A stretch of DNA of 64,000 nt. Source: Manduca sexta (taxonomy: Eukaryota > Arthropoda > Insecta > Lepidoptera > Sphingidae). Numbering within the stretch: the stretch's first letter is position 1; each line of letters opens with the position of its first letter. The notes below the pieces were generated by a model, which searched no databases, had not been told where the DNA came from, and was given only the letters and a program-made list of their open reading frames with translations. The stretch lies in the NCBI RefSeq assembly GCF_014839805.1, contig NC_051138.1:8492983-8556982 (forward strand). Direction: 5' to 3'. Both the position numbers and the translations under genes were made by a program. Below are positions 46,766-60,660 of the stretch, one piece after another.

Positions 46766-48116
46766 GCCAGGTTATTATTTCTATAAATAAAACTTTTGTA
46801 AATACAATTAATTAAAAGTAAATTGTTTTTACTTTTGCATAAAAAATACCTAACCTGTTCGACATTGAGTTTTAGATAATTTTATCGTTGGTACCTTTTG
46901 TTATCTTTTCATAAGATTTTACTGAACTCAGGTGAAGTGTTCCTATCATAGCTAACTAAACTTATGTTGTCTCAATAAACATAAAATAAATATCGGAATA
47001 TTCGTCCGATTTATTGTTATATTGTTGCCAAACGTTATGCTAAATCAGTACATATCTATTTTTTTTTTAATTCAGCGAGTTTTTTTTTTTTGTTTCGATA
47101 TAATTTAATATTCGAATTCTTATATTATGGGCTACGCCAAATCCTGCCTTTTTTTTTTTAAATAGTATTTCTATATGGTATTAATTGGAAGAAAGTAATA
47201 CTTAAATGCCGATTTACATGGAAGAAAGTGATACTTAAATGCCGATAGCATGCATATTTACCGTAATATTGGAGTCCATATTTAGCATCCGTTTTCCTAA
47301 TATTTTCGTTATCCGTTTTCCCAACATCCATGTTCCCCATTTTTTTGTAATGCAAAATATATGCTTTTTGTTAGTTCTTTAATTAATTAAGATTTTTAAA
47401 ATAAGATGGACATCAATAATTCCCTTACCTTATACTATTTTCCAGAGAATTTCAGCCAAACCCTATAAGTCTCCTTAACTACAATAATTATAAAAGCAAT
47501 AAGTCAGAAGCACGATTCCCAATTAGGATCAGCTTAAGGATCCACAATCGAATGTTATTTTAGCGTTAGTTATCTGCAGGCGTGAGGCCGAAAGGACTTA
47601 CTTATAGCGCTATCGCACCGAGCCGGGTTTAGTAATAAGCACTGGATGCAATAAAACACGGCGCTTACGGTCACACAATTCGATGACACCAATAAAATTG
47701 GGCTGCATCACACATTCGTTCATTTTATGCGGCACTCAAAATTTATACGCCTAAGGAGTTTTTATTTTATTGCCAGTCCGGCTTTGTACGAATTGTTGGT
47801 ATCAGGATATTTTGAGGTAAAATTTTCACTCATCGCAAAGGAAGGTACTATTATAATAATTAATAATTTACCGTACTTTACAAATATGCGATAAGCTACA
47901 AGAATGGGTTTAACAACGTGGTAGGTAAGGACGCTTTCTTCAGATTTTTGTATGGGATACTACCTATGTACGTAGGTAGATACTACCAATGTCTATTTCT
48001 TACACACGCTGCAGTGCGCATTCACTATGTATATTTCATAGATATTGATTCAAAGTGACAAGTGTACTATAGACGTTAATAGGAATTTGTAACATAATAT
48101 TTTCAACTAGATGACC
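46766..48116. other. Non-coding DNA with a small duplication
   Basis: A 33-bp tandem duplication (47187-47252) contains AAGAAAGTRATACTTAAATG. Poly(T) runs at 47060-47092 and 47150-47159. No gene seen. Confidence 0.5.
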
Positions 48117-48388
48117 CGGTGAACTTGGTCACACCTACAATTTATTTGATTATACTTAACTAAAAAAAATATTTATATCGATTAATCCGTTGTCGAGAAA
48201 TCATAACCCGTGGCATATGAAATGTATGAGAAAATAAATTTACTTCATATTTTTTGTTCATGTTTGAATAGTTATTTAGTTATTCGAGGCGAAGACAAAT
48301 AAAACAAATTAAATAACACAAAAATAGGCTTAGCCGTTCTTGAGTTATAAATAATGTGATTATTGCGACTTTGTTTTAAATAAATAGA
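48117..48388 (-). mobile_element. Short Helitron of the TCTAT(A/T)TATATAAA family
   Basis: Left end CTAG (48117-48120, after A). The right end on the minus strand reads TCTATTTATTTAAAAC and is followed by T. The interior has ACTCAAGAACGGCTAAGCC on the minus strand. Same general layout as 58782-59023. Confidence 0.6.
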
Positions 48389-48924
48389 TGTTGAATCACA
48401 ACAACACACGAAAGCATAAGTTAAACAATGGATCGATGGATAAATAAGGCGTTTACCATTAAGCGAGCAACTCACTTAATTATTTCGCATTAGTTATAGG
48501 TATTAAAAATATTTTTTGTTTGTCTTTAAAAAAATACATACATTGTACCGAGAGTGTGCTGGTCAGGAATAAAAGAATGATTTATTTAATTTTCTATGTA
48601 CATTGTACATACTACAGTGGACAATCTAAATAATTCCAAGAATCTTCGACAAAACTGAATATTGTAATAAGTTTCACTGCATAGAGCACCTTGATTTATA
48701 AGTCAAAGGTAATTATGAAAAATGTTTTTTTTTTTTTATTAAATTATAAGTACATTGGGCGACCGAGCATTGCTCGGGGATGATTTAATATTATCAATAT
48801 ATTTACTTTAAAGTAAGTTATTTCTTGCAGTTCATTGCATTTTATAACAATGATTGTTGTTAGATTATATTGAACTATAATTAATATACTTAATACCTAG
48901 ATTAAAAGTATACATTTATTTTTA
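48389..48924. other. AT-rich DNA, nothing identified
   Basis: No gene or repeat recognised. Confidence 0.5.
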
Positions 48925-49086
48925 CTAGCCGACCCGACAGACGTTGTCCCGTCTTAACTATGAATTTGCAGCGCGCATTCTGTCAATCGCTGACAGTTAT
49001 TTCAAACAATTGACAGTTATATAAAATTAATATTTGCGTTGAATTTTCTTAAATTTTCCGCGCAATTTTTTGATTTTATTCTTTCA

Positions 49087-50133
49087 CTAGCTTTTGCCCG
49101 CGGCTCCGCCCGCGTTATAAAGTTTTTCAGGCTAAAGTTTTCCGTTATAAAAGTAGTAGTTTCCCGGGAGCCTTTGTTCTTCCCAGGGTCTTAAACTGTT
49201 TCCATACCAAATTTCATCTTAATACGTTGGGTAGTTTTTGAGTTTAACACGTTCAGGCAGACAGATGCAGCGAGGGAATTTGTTTTATAATATATATTTT
49301 TAGAACTTTTTAAGAGGAACAATCCCGTCATACATCATTATTGCATAACTTTAACCGTTTACGCAGCGCACGCAACGGAAGCTCTCAAAACTAATAATTT
49401 TTCCCCGTGTTTGCAACATGTTTCATTATTGCTCCGCTCCTATTGGTCATAGCGTGATGATATGTAGCCTATAGCACTCCACAAACAAAGGGCTATCTAA
49501 CGCAAAAAGAATTTTTTCAGTTTGGACCGGTAGTTCCTGAGATTAGCCATTACTGCTCCGCTCCTATTGGGCATAGCGTGATGATATATATAGCCTATAG
49601 CACTTCACGAACAAAGGGCTATCCAAGACAAAATGTATTTTTTAGTTCGAACCGGTAGTTCCTGAGATTAGCCATTACTGCTCTGCTCCTATTGGGTATA
49701 GCGTGATGATATATAGCCTATAGCACTCCACGAACAAAGGGCTATCCAACGCAAAAAGAATTTTTCAGTTCGGACCGGTAGTTCCTGAGATTAGCCATTA
49801 CTGCTCCGCTTCTATTGGGTATATCGTGATAATATATAGCCTATAGCACTCCACGAACAAAGGGCTATCCAACGCAAAAAGAATTTTTCAGTTCGGACTG
49901 GTAGTTCCTGAGATTAGGCATTACTGCTCCGCTCCTATTGGGTATAGCGTGATGATATATAGCCTATAGCACTCCACGAACATAGGGCTATCCAACGCAA
50001 AAAGAATTTTTCAGTTTGGACCGGTAGTTCCTGAGATTAGCGCGTTCAAACAAACAAACAAACAAACAAACAAACAAACAAACAAACAAACAAACAAACA
50101 AACAAACTCTTCAGCTTTATATAATAGTATAGA
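49087..50133 (-). mobile_element. Lep1-type Helitron, copy 4, nested
   Basis: CTAG at 49087-49090 after A and AGTATAGA at 50126-50133 before T. It carries five minisatellite units and an expanded (CAAA)n run of about 60 bp (50046-50106) near its 5' end. It lies wholly inside the Helitron of a different family at 48925-50250, so it is younger. Confidence 0.85.
49425..50042 (-). repeat. 123-bp minisatellite, five units, in Helitron copy 4
   Basis: Landmarks at 49425, 49549, 49674, 49797 and 49920. One unit has an extra TA in its ATATATA stretch. Confidence 0.9.
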
Positions 50134-50445
50134 TAAGAACCTTCTCCTGACAATAACAAACACAACAACAAAAAATAGTGAAATCGGTCCAGCCGTTCAC
50201 GCGTGATGGCGGGACCAAGGGAAATAGGGAATAATTTTTATATATATAGATTCATTACTATTGCTCTGGGTACCTTGATACCACATTTCATTAAAAACAC
50301 TTCGGTGGTTTAGTTCCATTTCTTTTTTATAATATTACACGTTGATTTATTAAAAAAAAAACGGTAACCGGGGTTTCAGGCAACAATTCATTCTAAAACA
50401 TCAAAACCGGTTCAGCTTTTTTAGATTTTACCCTTTAAAATCTAA

Positions 50446-51080
50446 TCTATACTATTATATAAAGCTGAAGAGTTTGTTTGTTTGTTTGAACGCGCTAATC
50501 TCAGGAACTATCGGTTCGAACTGAAAAAAATATTTGTGTTGGATAGCCCTTTGTTCGTGGAGTGCTATAGGCTATATATCATCACGCTATGACCAATAGG
50601 ACCGGAGCAGTAATGGCTAATGTCAGGAACTATCGGTTCGAACTGAAAACTTATTTTTGTGTTGGATAGCCCTTTGTCCCTGGAGTACTATAGGCTATAT
50701 ATCATCACGCTATGACCAATAGGAGCGGAGCAGTAATGAGATATGTTGCAAAAACGGGGAGAATTTATTAGTTTTGAGAGCTTCCGTTGCGTGCGCTGCG
50801 TAAACGGTTAAAGTTATGCAACAATGATGTATGACGGGATTGTCCCTCCTTAAAAGTTCTACAAAAATATATTATAAAACATAGTCCCCCGCTGCATCTG
50901 TCTGCCTCAACGTGTTAAACTCAAAAACTACCCAACATATTAAAATTACATTTGGTATGGAGACAGTTTGAGACCCTGGGAAGAACATAGGCTCCCGGGA
51001 AAATAATAACGTGACTTTTATAACGGAAAACTTTAGCCCGAAATACTTTATAACGCGGGCGGAGCCGCAGCCAAAGCTAG
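50446..51080 (+). mobile_element. Lep1-type Helitron, copy 5, opposite orientation
   Basis: Starts TCTATACTATTATATAAAGC after A (50445) and ends CTAG (51077-51080) before T. It has only two minisatellite units. It is the inverted neighbour of copy 4, 312 bp away. Confidence 0.85.
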
Positions 51081-52386
51081 TTATATCATAATCAGATGGA
51101 TAATATTCTCTTTTCCTCGCCCACTTAATTGGATTCATAAAAAAACGATATTATTTATATTCAAGGCTTAAGATATCCCCTCATAACACATTGTATCACA
51201 ATCCAAATTATAGGTTTACCACAAACCTATACATAATCTACAAAATTTCATTAATGTCTGTTCAACCGGTTGCTGCATACACTTCTAATAAACAACTGAA
51301 GATCTTCATAAACTTTCATATTCATAAAATCAATAAGATATAAGGTTCGAGGATTCGTGTTGTTTACCTTGTCTACAGTGTATCTACTATACAGTGGAAG
51401 GTGTATAAAAAATGGCCAGTAAAATTGTTTTTAGAAGGCCGCCTTTCTCGCCTCGTATTGTTTTAATTTTGTTTTTACAACCTTTCACAGATGCTGAATA
51501 AATTTTAATACAAAGCGTTGTATACTCGCTTTCTAAGGTAAAAAGTATTTTATAAAAATGTTTCCGCAATTAACATGAAAGATTAGTTGTTCAACATTAA
51601 TTATAAATTCTTTTACACATAAAATCATAACGCAGTATAACTTTTAAAATTCCTGAAATTATAAACGTCACCAATTCTCTCTCATTATAAGTGAAACTGA
51701 TCGTTGCCAAATCTAAAGCCATGTATTCACTAGACCTCAATTGAGGCGAAACACATGACGCCCCACATTTTTGGCGAAGTTGTTATTATCGCGTGAAGTT
51801 GCTAGACAATGCAGAATGTATAGCGCATAATTTTTAATCGTATAGAGAAGTTAAATATAATTTATAATATATACAATAAAAAGGCTTTATGTCCTACAAA
51901 AAACAATGTGTATATTTTAACATTAAATCAAAATCGATCAAAAATTGCAATATGAATCCGCACAAGCTCACAAGTCAACAAATATGACCCTTATACAAAA
52001 CGAGATAGATCCAGTCCATAATGTATTTTATAAATATTGGAAATAAGATCGGTATTCATGACATTCTTGATGTATGTACCATAGATTCAAATACATACGT
52101 AGTCGACTCTACATTGTTATCATAACGAGATCCTATCCTTATAAGCGTGATATAGCAATATTTTATTTAAAAAAGAAAAAACAAAATTGCGCGGTCTACT
52201 TTGGTAAACAGAATAAAGAAGTTTAGGCAGGTTATTGCAATTAGGTCACCTTTCTTAATATTATCATATGAGTAACAAACAAACGTAACAAGTTTAGTGG
52301 ACCAGCCTGCGAAAAGTCTGTTCCACTATCAAATAGTTTGACATACTTGTTAGTTAGTTAAATGGATTCTATTTCGAACGTGTGTA
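51081..52386. other. AT-rich DNA, nothing identified
   Basis: Short minus-strand frames (for example 51569-51387) have chance-like composition. No repeat recognised. Confidence 0.45.
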
Positions 52387-52875
52387 TCTATACCATTATA
52401 TAAAGCTAAAAAGTTTGTATCTTTGTTTATTTGAACGCGCTAATCTCAAGAACTACCGGCTCCAACAGAAAAAACATTTTTGTGTTAAATATCGGGGAAG
52501 GTTTATAGGTAATATATCATCACGCTATGGCCAATAGGAACGGAGCAGGCATAACAAAATGTTACAAAAACGGGGAAAAAATATTACTTTTGCTCTGAGT
52601 GAACGGTTAAAATTTTAAAATAAATATGTATGACGGAATTATTCCTCTCAAAAAATTCAAAAAAAATATACAATAAGGTCCTCCGCCGCATCTGTCTGCC
52701 TGTCTGAACGCGTGTAACCCAGATTTAGATGAAATTTGGTATGGAGATAGTTAGAGACCTTGGGAAGAACATAGGCTACTTTTTGCCCGGAAAAATATAA
52801 AGTATAAATTTTATAATAGAAAACTATATCTGGAAAAATCTATCACGCGGTCGGAATCGCTGGCAAAATTTGTGT
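52387..52875 (+). mobile_element. Lep1-type Helitron, copy 6, strongly degraded
   Basis: It begins TCTATACCATTATATAAAGC, keeps GAACGCGCTAATCTCA and CACGCTATGGCCAATAGGA, and ends near CACGCGGTCGGAATCGC with the CTAG lost. It is more diverged than copies 1-5 and has no tandem minisatellite units, so it is probably an older member. Confidence 0.7.
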
Positions 52876-55755
52876 TATATAAGAGGCTTAAAAAAATAAT
52901 TAGCTGGGTATAAAAATTGAACAAAAGTTGTTTAGAAAATGTCCAACATTAAATACGAAGAAAATTTTTGTTTTGTTTTGTTTGTATACTATTTAATCCT
53001 ATTAAAAAATCTATGTTACCAATTAAAGTAAATTATAGCTAGTAAACCAGATCGCTCTATGACAAACATGTTTCATATATAATGCTGAATAAAAGTTCGT
53101 CATTTAATATAACCTATTCTAGTTTAAAATAGTATTGAGTTCAAAAATAACATGCTATGGCTTACTAAATACTGTTTTACTATTCTTAAATTTCTGCTAT
53201 GGATCCTTTGTTCCTTATATAACTAAATAAATATATATCATTAATAATCTGCTAAATATTATAGTACTCACATACCAGATACACGGCGCTTTCAAATTAT
53301 AAATAATCTCTGACCCAGAATAATTCTCTACCGGAATCTATTTTTAACCAACTTCAAAAAGGAAGGAGTTTTCCAATAGGGGATTTGATTTATTTTTAAC
53401 TGGTATAAAATTTGTTCGTCGTATAAATTCTAAAACATAAGAAATAATTGAAATCTGGTGAATAATATACAAGTTTTAAGCCATTGACTTAGATAATACG
53501 GTTTAGTGTCAAAAAACAGAAAAGGGACAAAATAATGCATGTGACGTCATCGGGAATTAGGATGCATGCGAAAAGAAGAGATGGAATATATCCCTACTCC
53601 CGCACGTATCAATATTTGAAAATGAATTACTGTCTCATTTCTTGTTGAATTTTTATTCTGCTTTCAGGAAACTATTACTTTTTTGTACTAATTGCTATTA
53701 CATATTAAAAAAGCACAAAATTAAACACATGTAGTCTAATACCTTATGCGACGTGTTTTTTTATATTTGTCGCTCAAAGTACAATAATTAATTAACCGAT
53801 TTGAATTTATTTGATTTGGAAAACTTTTCATCTGAAAGAAGAATCTGTAATGTCTAATATTTATTTGGTTTTTAGTGCTTTTTGAAGATCTATTTTTTTT
53901 CATTTATTAATAATTATTTACCGTTAATATCGGCTATTACCAGTTGCGTAATGGTAGATATTGATAATGTATTAATGAAGGTGCAATAAATAGTTACCAG
54001 ACCGGAAATGTTCCAGTTATACCACCAACGTTGCACTTAATTAATATTATTGGCGTTCATTTCAACGAGGTAGTCAATTTTTTTTTTACGAAAATATTTA
54101 TCGGTACACTGTTGGTCAGGTATATACGAATTCTCTATGAATAAATGTTAACACGATATGTTTTGACAGCTGCATTAAACGAAATTTTAACCCTAAACGC
54201 AAAAAGAGGAAGTGTGAATTTAAGGTGTGTATGGGAACTATGGCGTCTGCAGTAGAGTTATCGAGTATAGCAGTCGATAGGGTTCCCATATTTGTATTAG
54301 TGCAATAGTACCGCCAAGTGCAGATAAACCAAACTGTGACTATCTATATATCTGTATTTATGGCATCGTAGTTCCCAAACACGTAGATTGATTCTAATGT
54401 GTTTTAGTTTTGGTTGAAATCGGACATGATTGTGATGGTTCTTGGCTATAATTTATGATCTATTCAGGTGTTTAAAGACTATCGGCTCATTTCCTAATTA
54501 CACAGTTCCGAACCAAATTCTAGACTTCGAAGGTGAATTACTTCTTTAGCGGTCCCCCGAGGTGACGACGTTTGGATTTACTAAGTACTTTATATAATAA
54601 GTTTATACGAGAAACAAAACATTTTGTAATTTTTTAGAGAAGAAAGAGTATCTGAAGTTATTTGCCATTTTAATTTTAAAGCATCATTACTATTAGCTGA
54701 ATGCTAATAGACCGTACCTTAAACTAACAGAAATCTTTTGTGACCTCACCGCGGAACAATCTCAATGACTTAACCGATTTAACAATAATTATTATGCATC
54801 GCTCCTTTAAACTTTAGTAGAACTGGTGAAACTGAGGTTAAGCAAGTTTTAATAAGGGCCTCTCTGGGTCATTACAGGCTCGTAGCGGTAATTGACAGAG
54901 GCGGCGCGGCCCGAGCACTTAACGACACTTCTGCTTGACGAAGGCTCACTCCCGGCTACAGACGTTTGTAATCGAATGCCTTGTATAAAACAAACTGACG
55001 TCACATACTAAGCCCGTATGCTTTTGTTTACACCATTTTGATGTTTGGCAACGTAAAATGAAATGAAATTTGTAATGAACCCGTAAATATGCCTTTATTT
55101 CATTTTTATACTTTTCCAGCGAATTGAATAAGCTCTCCCGAACACAAATAATACAGTTTGGGTAAAAGAAAATAATGACACGGGTGTGTCATGTGTACGT
55201 TCAATTACTAGGTTTTTAATCATGACCATATAAATGATTGATACGTTATCACATACAATGCATCTCTAGATTATGGCACAAATTATAATCAGTCGTGCGT
55301 ATATTAAAGTTTATGGGTTTTATACCATCATTCAATGATGATATAAAAGTCACAATATTAAGTTAAAAAAATATTACGATACTAGTTTGATTCCTATAAT
55401 CTTTATAAACACTCAGGACCTTATATGAATAAACAAATATGAAACACAGATATTAAATCACATTACTTTCGGAATACAAAGACACACAGAAACAAACAAA
55501 TAACTTTTCCTAATTAATAAGTTCTTTCGAAATTGGTAATGAAATGATTGCAAGAACTCTTCATTAAGTGTCAACAACATACAAATTGTTTTAAACATCA
55601 CGCTTGCCTTCCATTAATTAAATAAATGTTTATATTGCTAGGCATGGAATTTAATTTGAATGAAGACAATGTCTTTAAAATATTGCATATCTATAACTAC
55701 ATGTATGCTTACCTGTCGATAGTAGCTAATACTTTACTAATTACTACTACTTCTC
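52876..55755. other. Non-coding DNA, no gene supported
   Basis: A phrase near 53345 (ACCAACTTCAAAAAGGAAGG) resembles a common lepidopteran repeat, but the copy is too short to delimit. A GC-richer patch at 54885-54965 has no identifiable feature. Nothing else seen. Confidence 0.4.
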
Positions 55756-55925
55756 ATAATTATAAATTCAAAAGTTTGTGAAAATGTTTGGATGTTTGTT
55801 ATAAGTAAACGCAGAAACCCCTAAAAGGATTTGGTTAAAATTTGACACACACGTATACTAACACATAGACTACTTTGTGTCCCAGTAATTTGTTCCCGTA
55901 GGAAATGATATTATTATATAATAGT
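55756..55925 (+). mobile_element. Degraded TE fragment related to 33296-33532
   Basis: Shares the order GTAAACGCAGAAAC, AGGATTTGG, ACACATAGACTA and GTAATTTGTTCCCGTAGG with the usual form of that element. Ends are not defined. Confidence 0.4.
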
Positions 55926-57840
55926 GATCTATAGGATAGAATATCCCTTAATAATATAAATGCATTAAAAATACTTAATTATGATGAAATTTAAGCACGC
56001 AAAAAAATCATTTACTTGACATTAGCCATTTTGTTATATATTATTTAATTTATTTATTCAATCATGAAACAACCCGGAGCGACCATTTACGTTCTGGGTG
56101 CAGTCGCAGACAGAAGCTAATTTATAATACAAACACAATGGATGATAGTATCCCTATTTCAATGTGCTAGTTAATTCTGTATTCGATGTACTTATACAAG
56201 CAATATGAGTTTGAACACCGCACAGATAATATGCATACGTGCATGCAAATTTAATCTTAAAAAGATCGCAATTAGGGTAACCATGTTATGTCACTCATAT
56301 TTAACATCCCTTCGCACGCGAGGTCACAGGTCGCCGGCAGAGTAATTCAATTCCGACGAAGGGAACTGAATGCTAACTACCGACTTAAAATGAACACGTA
56401 TCTTCAAATAACACATGTGCTTTTACACCGGATTATAATCTCGTAGCCCTCAGCGTATTTTAATGATTGAAATAACAAGTTCACTGTTTACTGATTTGGT
56501 TTGTTTGTGTCCTGTAAACATAGTCAAAGTTATTTTATGTATTGTTATTTTAAATTTAGATAAATACGGAATATTTAATTTACATATAAATTTCCTAATT
56601 AATAACAACGACGTATTATGTATGTACATCACATGTTCTTTATCTTAAAAAAAACTGTCTACAAAACAAAGCTTCGTTATGGCGTATAATGTAAAGCGTT
56701 AAATCTGTATTTAGCCGGTATCTGCGTATTTTAAGAGTAATTTTTTTCGCTTCAACGCCGTCTCCGACGCCCGGCAACCAGTCCGCTGTCGGCGAGTAAG
56801 TATTGTGGAATGATTAATTGTTCTGTAAATTGAATTCACCGTGATAAATGAAATATCCGCACAATAGGTAATAAATTACGCTGACCCGCTCGGGCGCAAG
56901 ATGAAACGGTCTGAAAGTAGGTACGGATGTTACAGGATAATAGATATAAAACACAACACACGTAAAACACCTGCCCAATACAAAGGTATTGTCGGGATTT
57001 TAATTCGAAAGGGCGCGGTGGCCCGGTGGGCTTTGTTTCCGAACGCACCACTCCTGCTTTATGTATCTTATTTGATTGTGTTATGTGTTGTACTTCTTGT
57101 ATGAAGTACAGATTTCATTTGTAAGGGTATTTCAATTTAAAACACATCGAAAATCCAGAGCCAGCGGACAATAATCTCCATTTGAATATCAACAGCAGAA
57201 TACTGTCTAAAAGCGACAATTCAATTTTACATATAAAATGGTTTGCGGCAACTAAATTAGTTCCAGTAAATGAAGGTGTCACACCGGGCTATACCTTATT
57301 ACATAAGACCTACCAACACTACGCAAGCAGTAAGTAAGAGCCATAATTTTATTTCATATAGGTAAATTACAAAGATTATTAACTAACACACAACACATTA
57401 CAATTATGGTTTTCCTTACATAAAATCATAATGTCATAACTATTTAGACGACATTTTCAATGGAACCGAGTCTGAAATGAATTTCTTTTGTACCAGTGAA
57501 ATTTCAATAAACTCTAAAGATCCATCCGCTATCTGTAGCGTTATGAGAAGTAGTAAGAGAGCAAAAAATAATCAGTCAGAAAAATGTTATTAGGTCCACT
57601 GACCATCAATATTACGTTGGAGATTTGAGATTTCAATGCTCTAGGCTCGCTTTCTGATGTCACCATTTTAGTTTCGGTGTGGAGCGTATTATAGTAATAG
57701 TTCCTCATTATACTTCGGAAAGAATACCTACTATACTATTACTGGTCAAAATATTATATTCGTAAATTATAAAATACATTTTTGTAAATACTGAGCAATT
57801 AACTACCTACATATTAAATTAAAAATACCTAATCGAAAAG
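55926..57840. other. Non-coding DNA; one possible donor-bearing GC patch
   Basis: At 56752-56795 a GC-rich stretch ends at a strong donor-like GTAAGTAT (56796). No convincing acceptor was found, so no exon is called. The remainder is AT-rich with short frames. Confidence 0.35.
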
Positions 57841-58400
57841 ACCGCTCCGAATCATATTAGGTGCAAAGGTGCCCATAATACTAGCAACGTTGCCGCGTTG
57901 AAATGGCAAGAGATAAGTATTGCACCAGATATGTTTCAGTGCGGAAATCCTCGCTGTTTCTACGCAGGCGTTGGCCCAACTCTCGAACAAACTCTCTGAC
58001 CTCCGCACACTATACGCCATTAACCTCTACAGCGAAGGGTATGAACAAATATCGATCTTCGAGCGCGGAATACTTCAAATGTTTCTGAGCTGCCGCCCAT
58101 TCGGCCGCTGAACCAGCTTTTTACATCGAGCGTGGCAATTGAGAAGCGGTGTATGTACTAACACACGTCACATCCCACAAAAGACAACGGCCTTTAGCCA
58201 TGGTATCAAAGTCAGACCATCAGGCCGCTTGCCAACGGAGCGACTCAAACCAGGCGGTTTTAGAACGTGAACTTTGAAGCTATACCAGCAGACACCGAGG
58301 CACGACGTATCATGTCATTGAGCATGTGGTCATCTCAGAACGTGGTAGCCAGTGATGTCATCAAGACTTTCATAGACAGACAGACAGACAGACATAATTG
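57841..58400. repeat. GC-rich patch of unknown origin, probably a decayed repeat
   Basis: Frames of about 60 codons are open on both strands at 57829-58111. The minus-strand one reads LLPFQRGNVASIMGTFAPNM before a stop. The segment continues non-coding to a short (CAGA)n run at 58376-58393. Its composition differs from its flanks. I cannot name the element. Confidence 0.3.
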
Positions 58401-58781
58401 TCTTGTTCGTTTAACGGCGTAATTTGTTAAAGTGCCTAAATACAACATGTGTTGAGAGAAGGTATCTTTGTACACTAGGGTCGAAGAAATCATTGAATTT
58501 TATTTGTGCTAAAATTGAAGATTTTTTTCATAATAAATAGTCTTTTTTTAGCTTGAATTTGTTTTTGTTAAATTTAACTTTTTATTTACTACAAAAATAT
58601 GCTTTGATGATATTAAAAAGATTTTAATTAAATTTTGCACACAGATAGAACAAGTGCCAGACAAAGTCCTAGAGGGCCCCTAGTTCAGTGGGCTATAGTT
58701 TAAGTTGACCTAAAGTCTAAAGCATTTATTTTGGCTAAACACTGCGCACAAGAAATATAAAATAGACATAACAACTGCCTA

Positions 58782-59023
58782 TCTATATATATAAAAGAAA
58801 GTGGTGTTAACTATACTATTTATAACGCAAGAACGGATGATGATTTATCCCGTTCCCACGGTAATGGGACGTGACATAAGACGTGGTATAAAAAAGCTAA
58901 ATTTGGTATGGAGATAGTATAAGACCCTGGGAAGGTTATTGGCTACTATCCCGGGAAAATATATAGTGGGACTTTTATCCCGGAAAACTCCTTCACGCGA
59001 GCGAAGCCGTGAGCAAAAGCTAG
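58782..59023 (+). mobile_element. Short Helitron, TCTATATATATAAAA family
   Basis: Starts TCTATATATATAAAAGAAAG, has ACGCAAGAACGG near its 5' side and the GCGAGCGAAGCC hairpin region before CTAG (59020-59023), followed by T. It is 242 bp with no coding capacity. Confidence 0.65.
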
Positions 59024-60647
59024 TTATTTATAAAGATAGCACCTGCGAGAAAAGAATAATTCAGCTTAGTCAATAATATTTCTAGACGTGTCTCTTCGAT
59101 GGAAGCCACAGGAATGTCAAAGGCCTCGGAATTTATTGCCAAGGCAAAATATGCTCTATATACAATTCATATATTTTTTAATAAATACTGTGTTTTAATG
59201 AACATGATTAATTTACTTATGTTTCCAAAAAGACTTAACATTATCATTGAAATCGGGTATTATTGAAGGATGTATCGTACATACATATAGGTCTACAATG
59301 TAAAGCACATTGAAGAAAACTGAACTTGTACATAATACAAGTATTATATTTCTTGACATTACGTTCTACGTGATAAATAAATCTAATTTCATTGAGCAAA
59401 AAAATAAATATAATTCAATTCAACAAAAATGTAAATTACCTCGTCAGACTAACAAATAGTGAGTAGTATTCTAAAAATCCCATTTCTTAGCAAGATTTGT
59501 TAAAAAGTACTGTACTGAATTATTTAAAACCTACACACAAGAGAGGGGCCTAATAGTCCAGTTTACTGAACTCTAAGCCTCACTTTCCCAAGTCTAATTA
59601 CATTGACTTACATGTAACAGAAAATAATACGATACAAAAGTTCATCTATGAACTCCGTATCAAAATTCGTTGAAAATAAGCAATTATACATATTTGAAAT
59701 ATTGTAAGCAAAAGTGGGTCCGTGGTGGGGTTATCTCTTTCTCAGGCATGCAGCTTCACGTCTGGTGACACTCGGTAAAGTCAAAGTTTATTATATTCCT
59801 GTTACTCGACCGTTACCCCTTACACTAAATTTCATAGCTTTATCATCATTGGCAATTAACATCTACGTGAAATGATTAAGTAGCGTTCGTTGTAGATGAT
59901 AGGTACGATAAACAGGTGTTTATAGCGTAGGTACGCTGGTGACTTATCAGACCGATTCTGGCGCGAAAGATATAAAGATAGCTTTATAGCTTATTTATTA
60001 TTGCGTGGATTTTTTAAATTCTTTTCCGCTAGTTTTTTATGTCATACGTTTTTGGTAAATGTATAAAAAAAGTCTACTACTCAATTATGGAAAAAAATGT
60101 CCACACTAAAGTTGCAGATATTACACAGAAATTAAAAAGTACTTTTTTTCGGCAACAATTTGTGATCACATTATCGAATACAGCATTAGAACTCTTTGTT
60201 ATCGAATAATATAGGCACACATTACGCAGATGCTATAAATTACCAATTACTATGTTCAAACTTTGTCACAATAGTCACGATCATTATTAAATAGTATAAA
60301 TAATAACTATGAGCGTGTATTATGGACTCAACGCTGTGAAAAAGGTTCTTGGAAGTAACATTTATTGAAGAGACCGGAAGAAAAACGACAGCAACAAACG
60401 GCACCGGTTGTTCTAAATTGCCGACACTTTTGAGGCTCAAGCGTTTACTGGAATTTGATCTAGTTCATTATTTGTTACATTGCATCGAACTCTGATCTAA
60501 GGAAGTGTTATATAAGAACAACTAGGAATTTTTTACTTACTTTCTACTAACTACTATTACTTGTACTTACTAACAACGGGACAACAGATATTATTTAGAC
60601 TCTAAATAGACCCATTTAACCAAATCACAAAATAACATATTGTAATA
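59024..60647. other. AT-rich DNA, nothing identified
   Basis: No gene or repeat recognised. Confidence 0.45.
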
Positions 60648-60660
60648 ATTATGAAATAAT

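Larger units (their letters stand above)
48925..50250 (-). mobile_element. Outer Helitron interrupted by another Helitron
   Basis: The left end CTAGCCGACCCGACAGACG starts after A (48924). The right end is TATATATATAGA followed by T. On the minus strand it begins TCTATATATATAAAAAT, with a GGACCGATTTCAC block. The two halves (48925-49086 and 50134-50250) are separated by a complete Lep1 Helitron. Without it, the outer element is about 279 bp. Confidence 0.7.
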
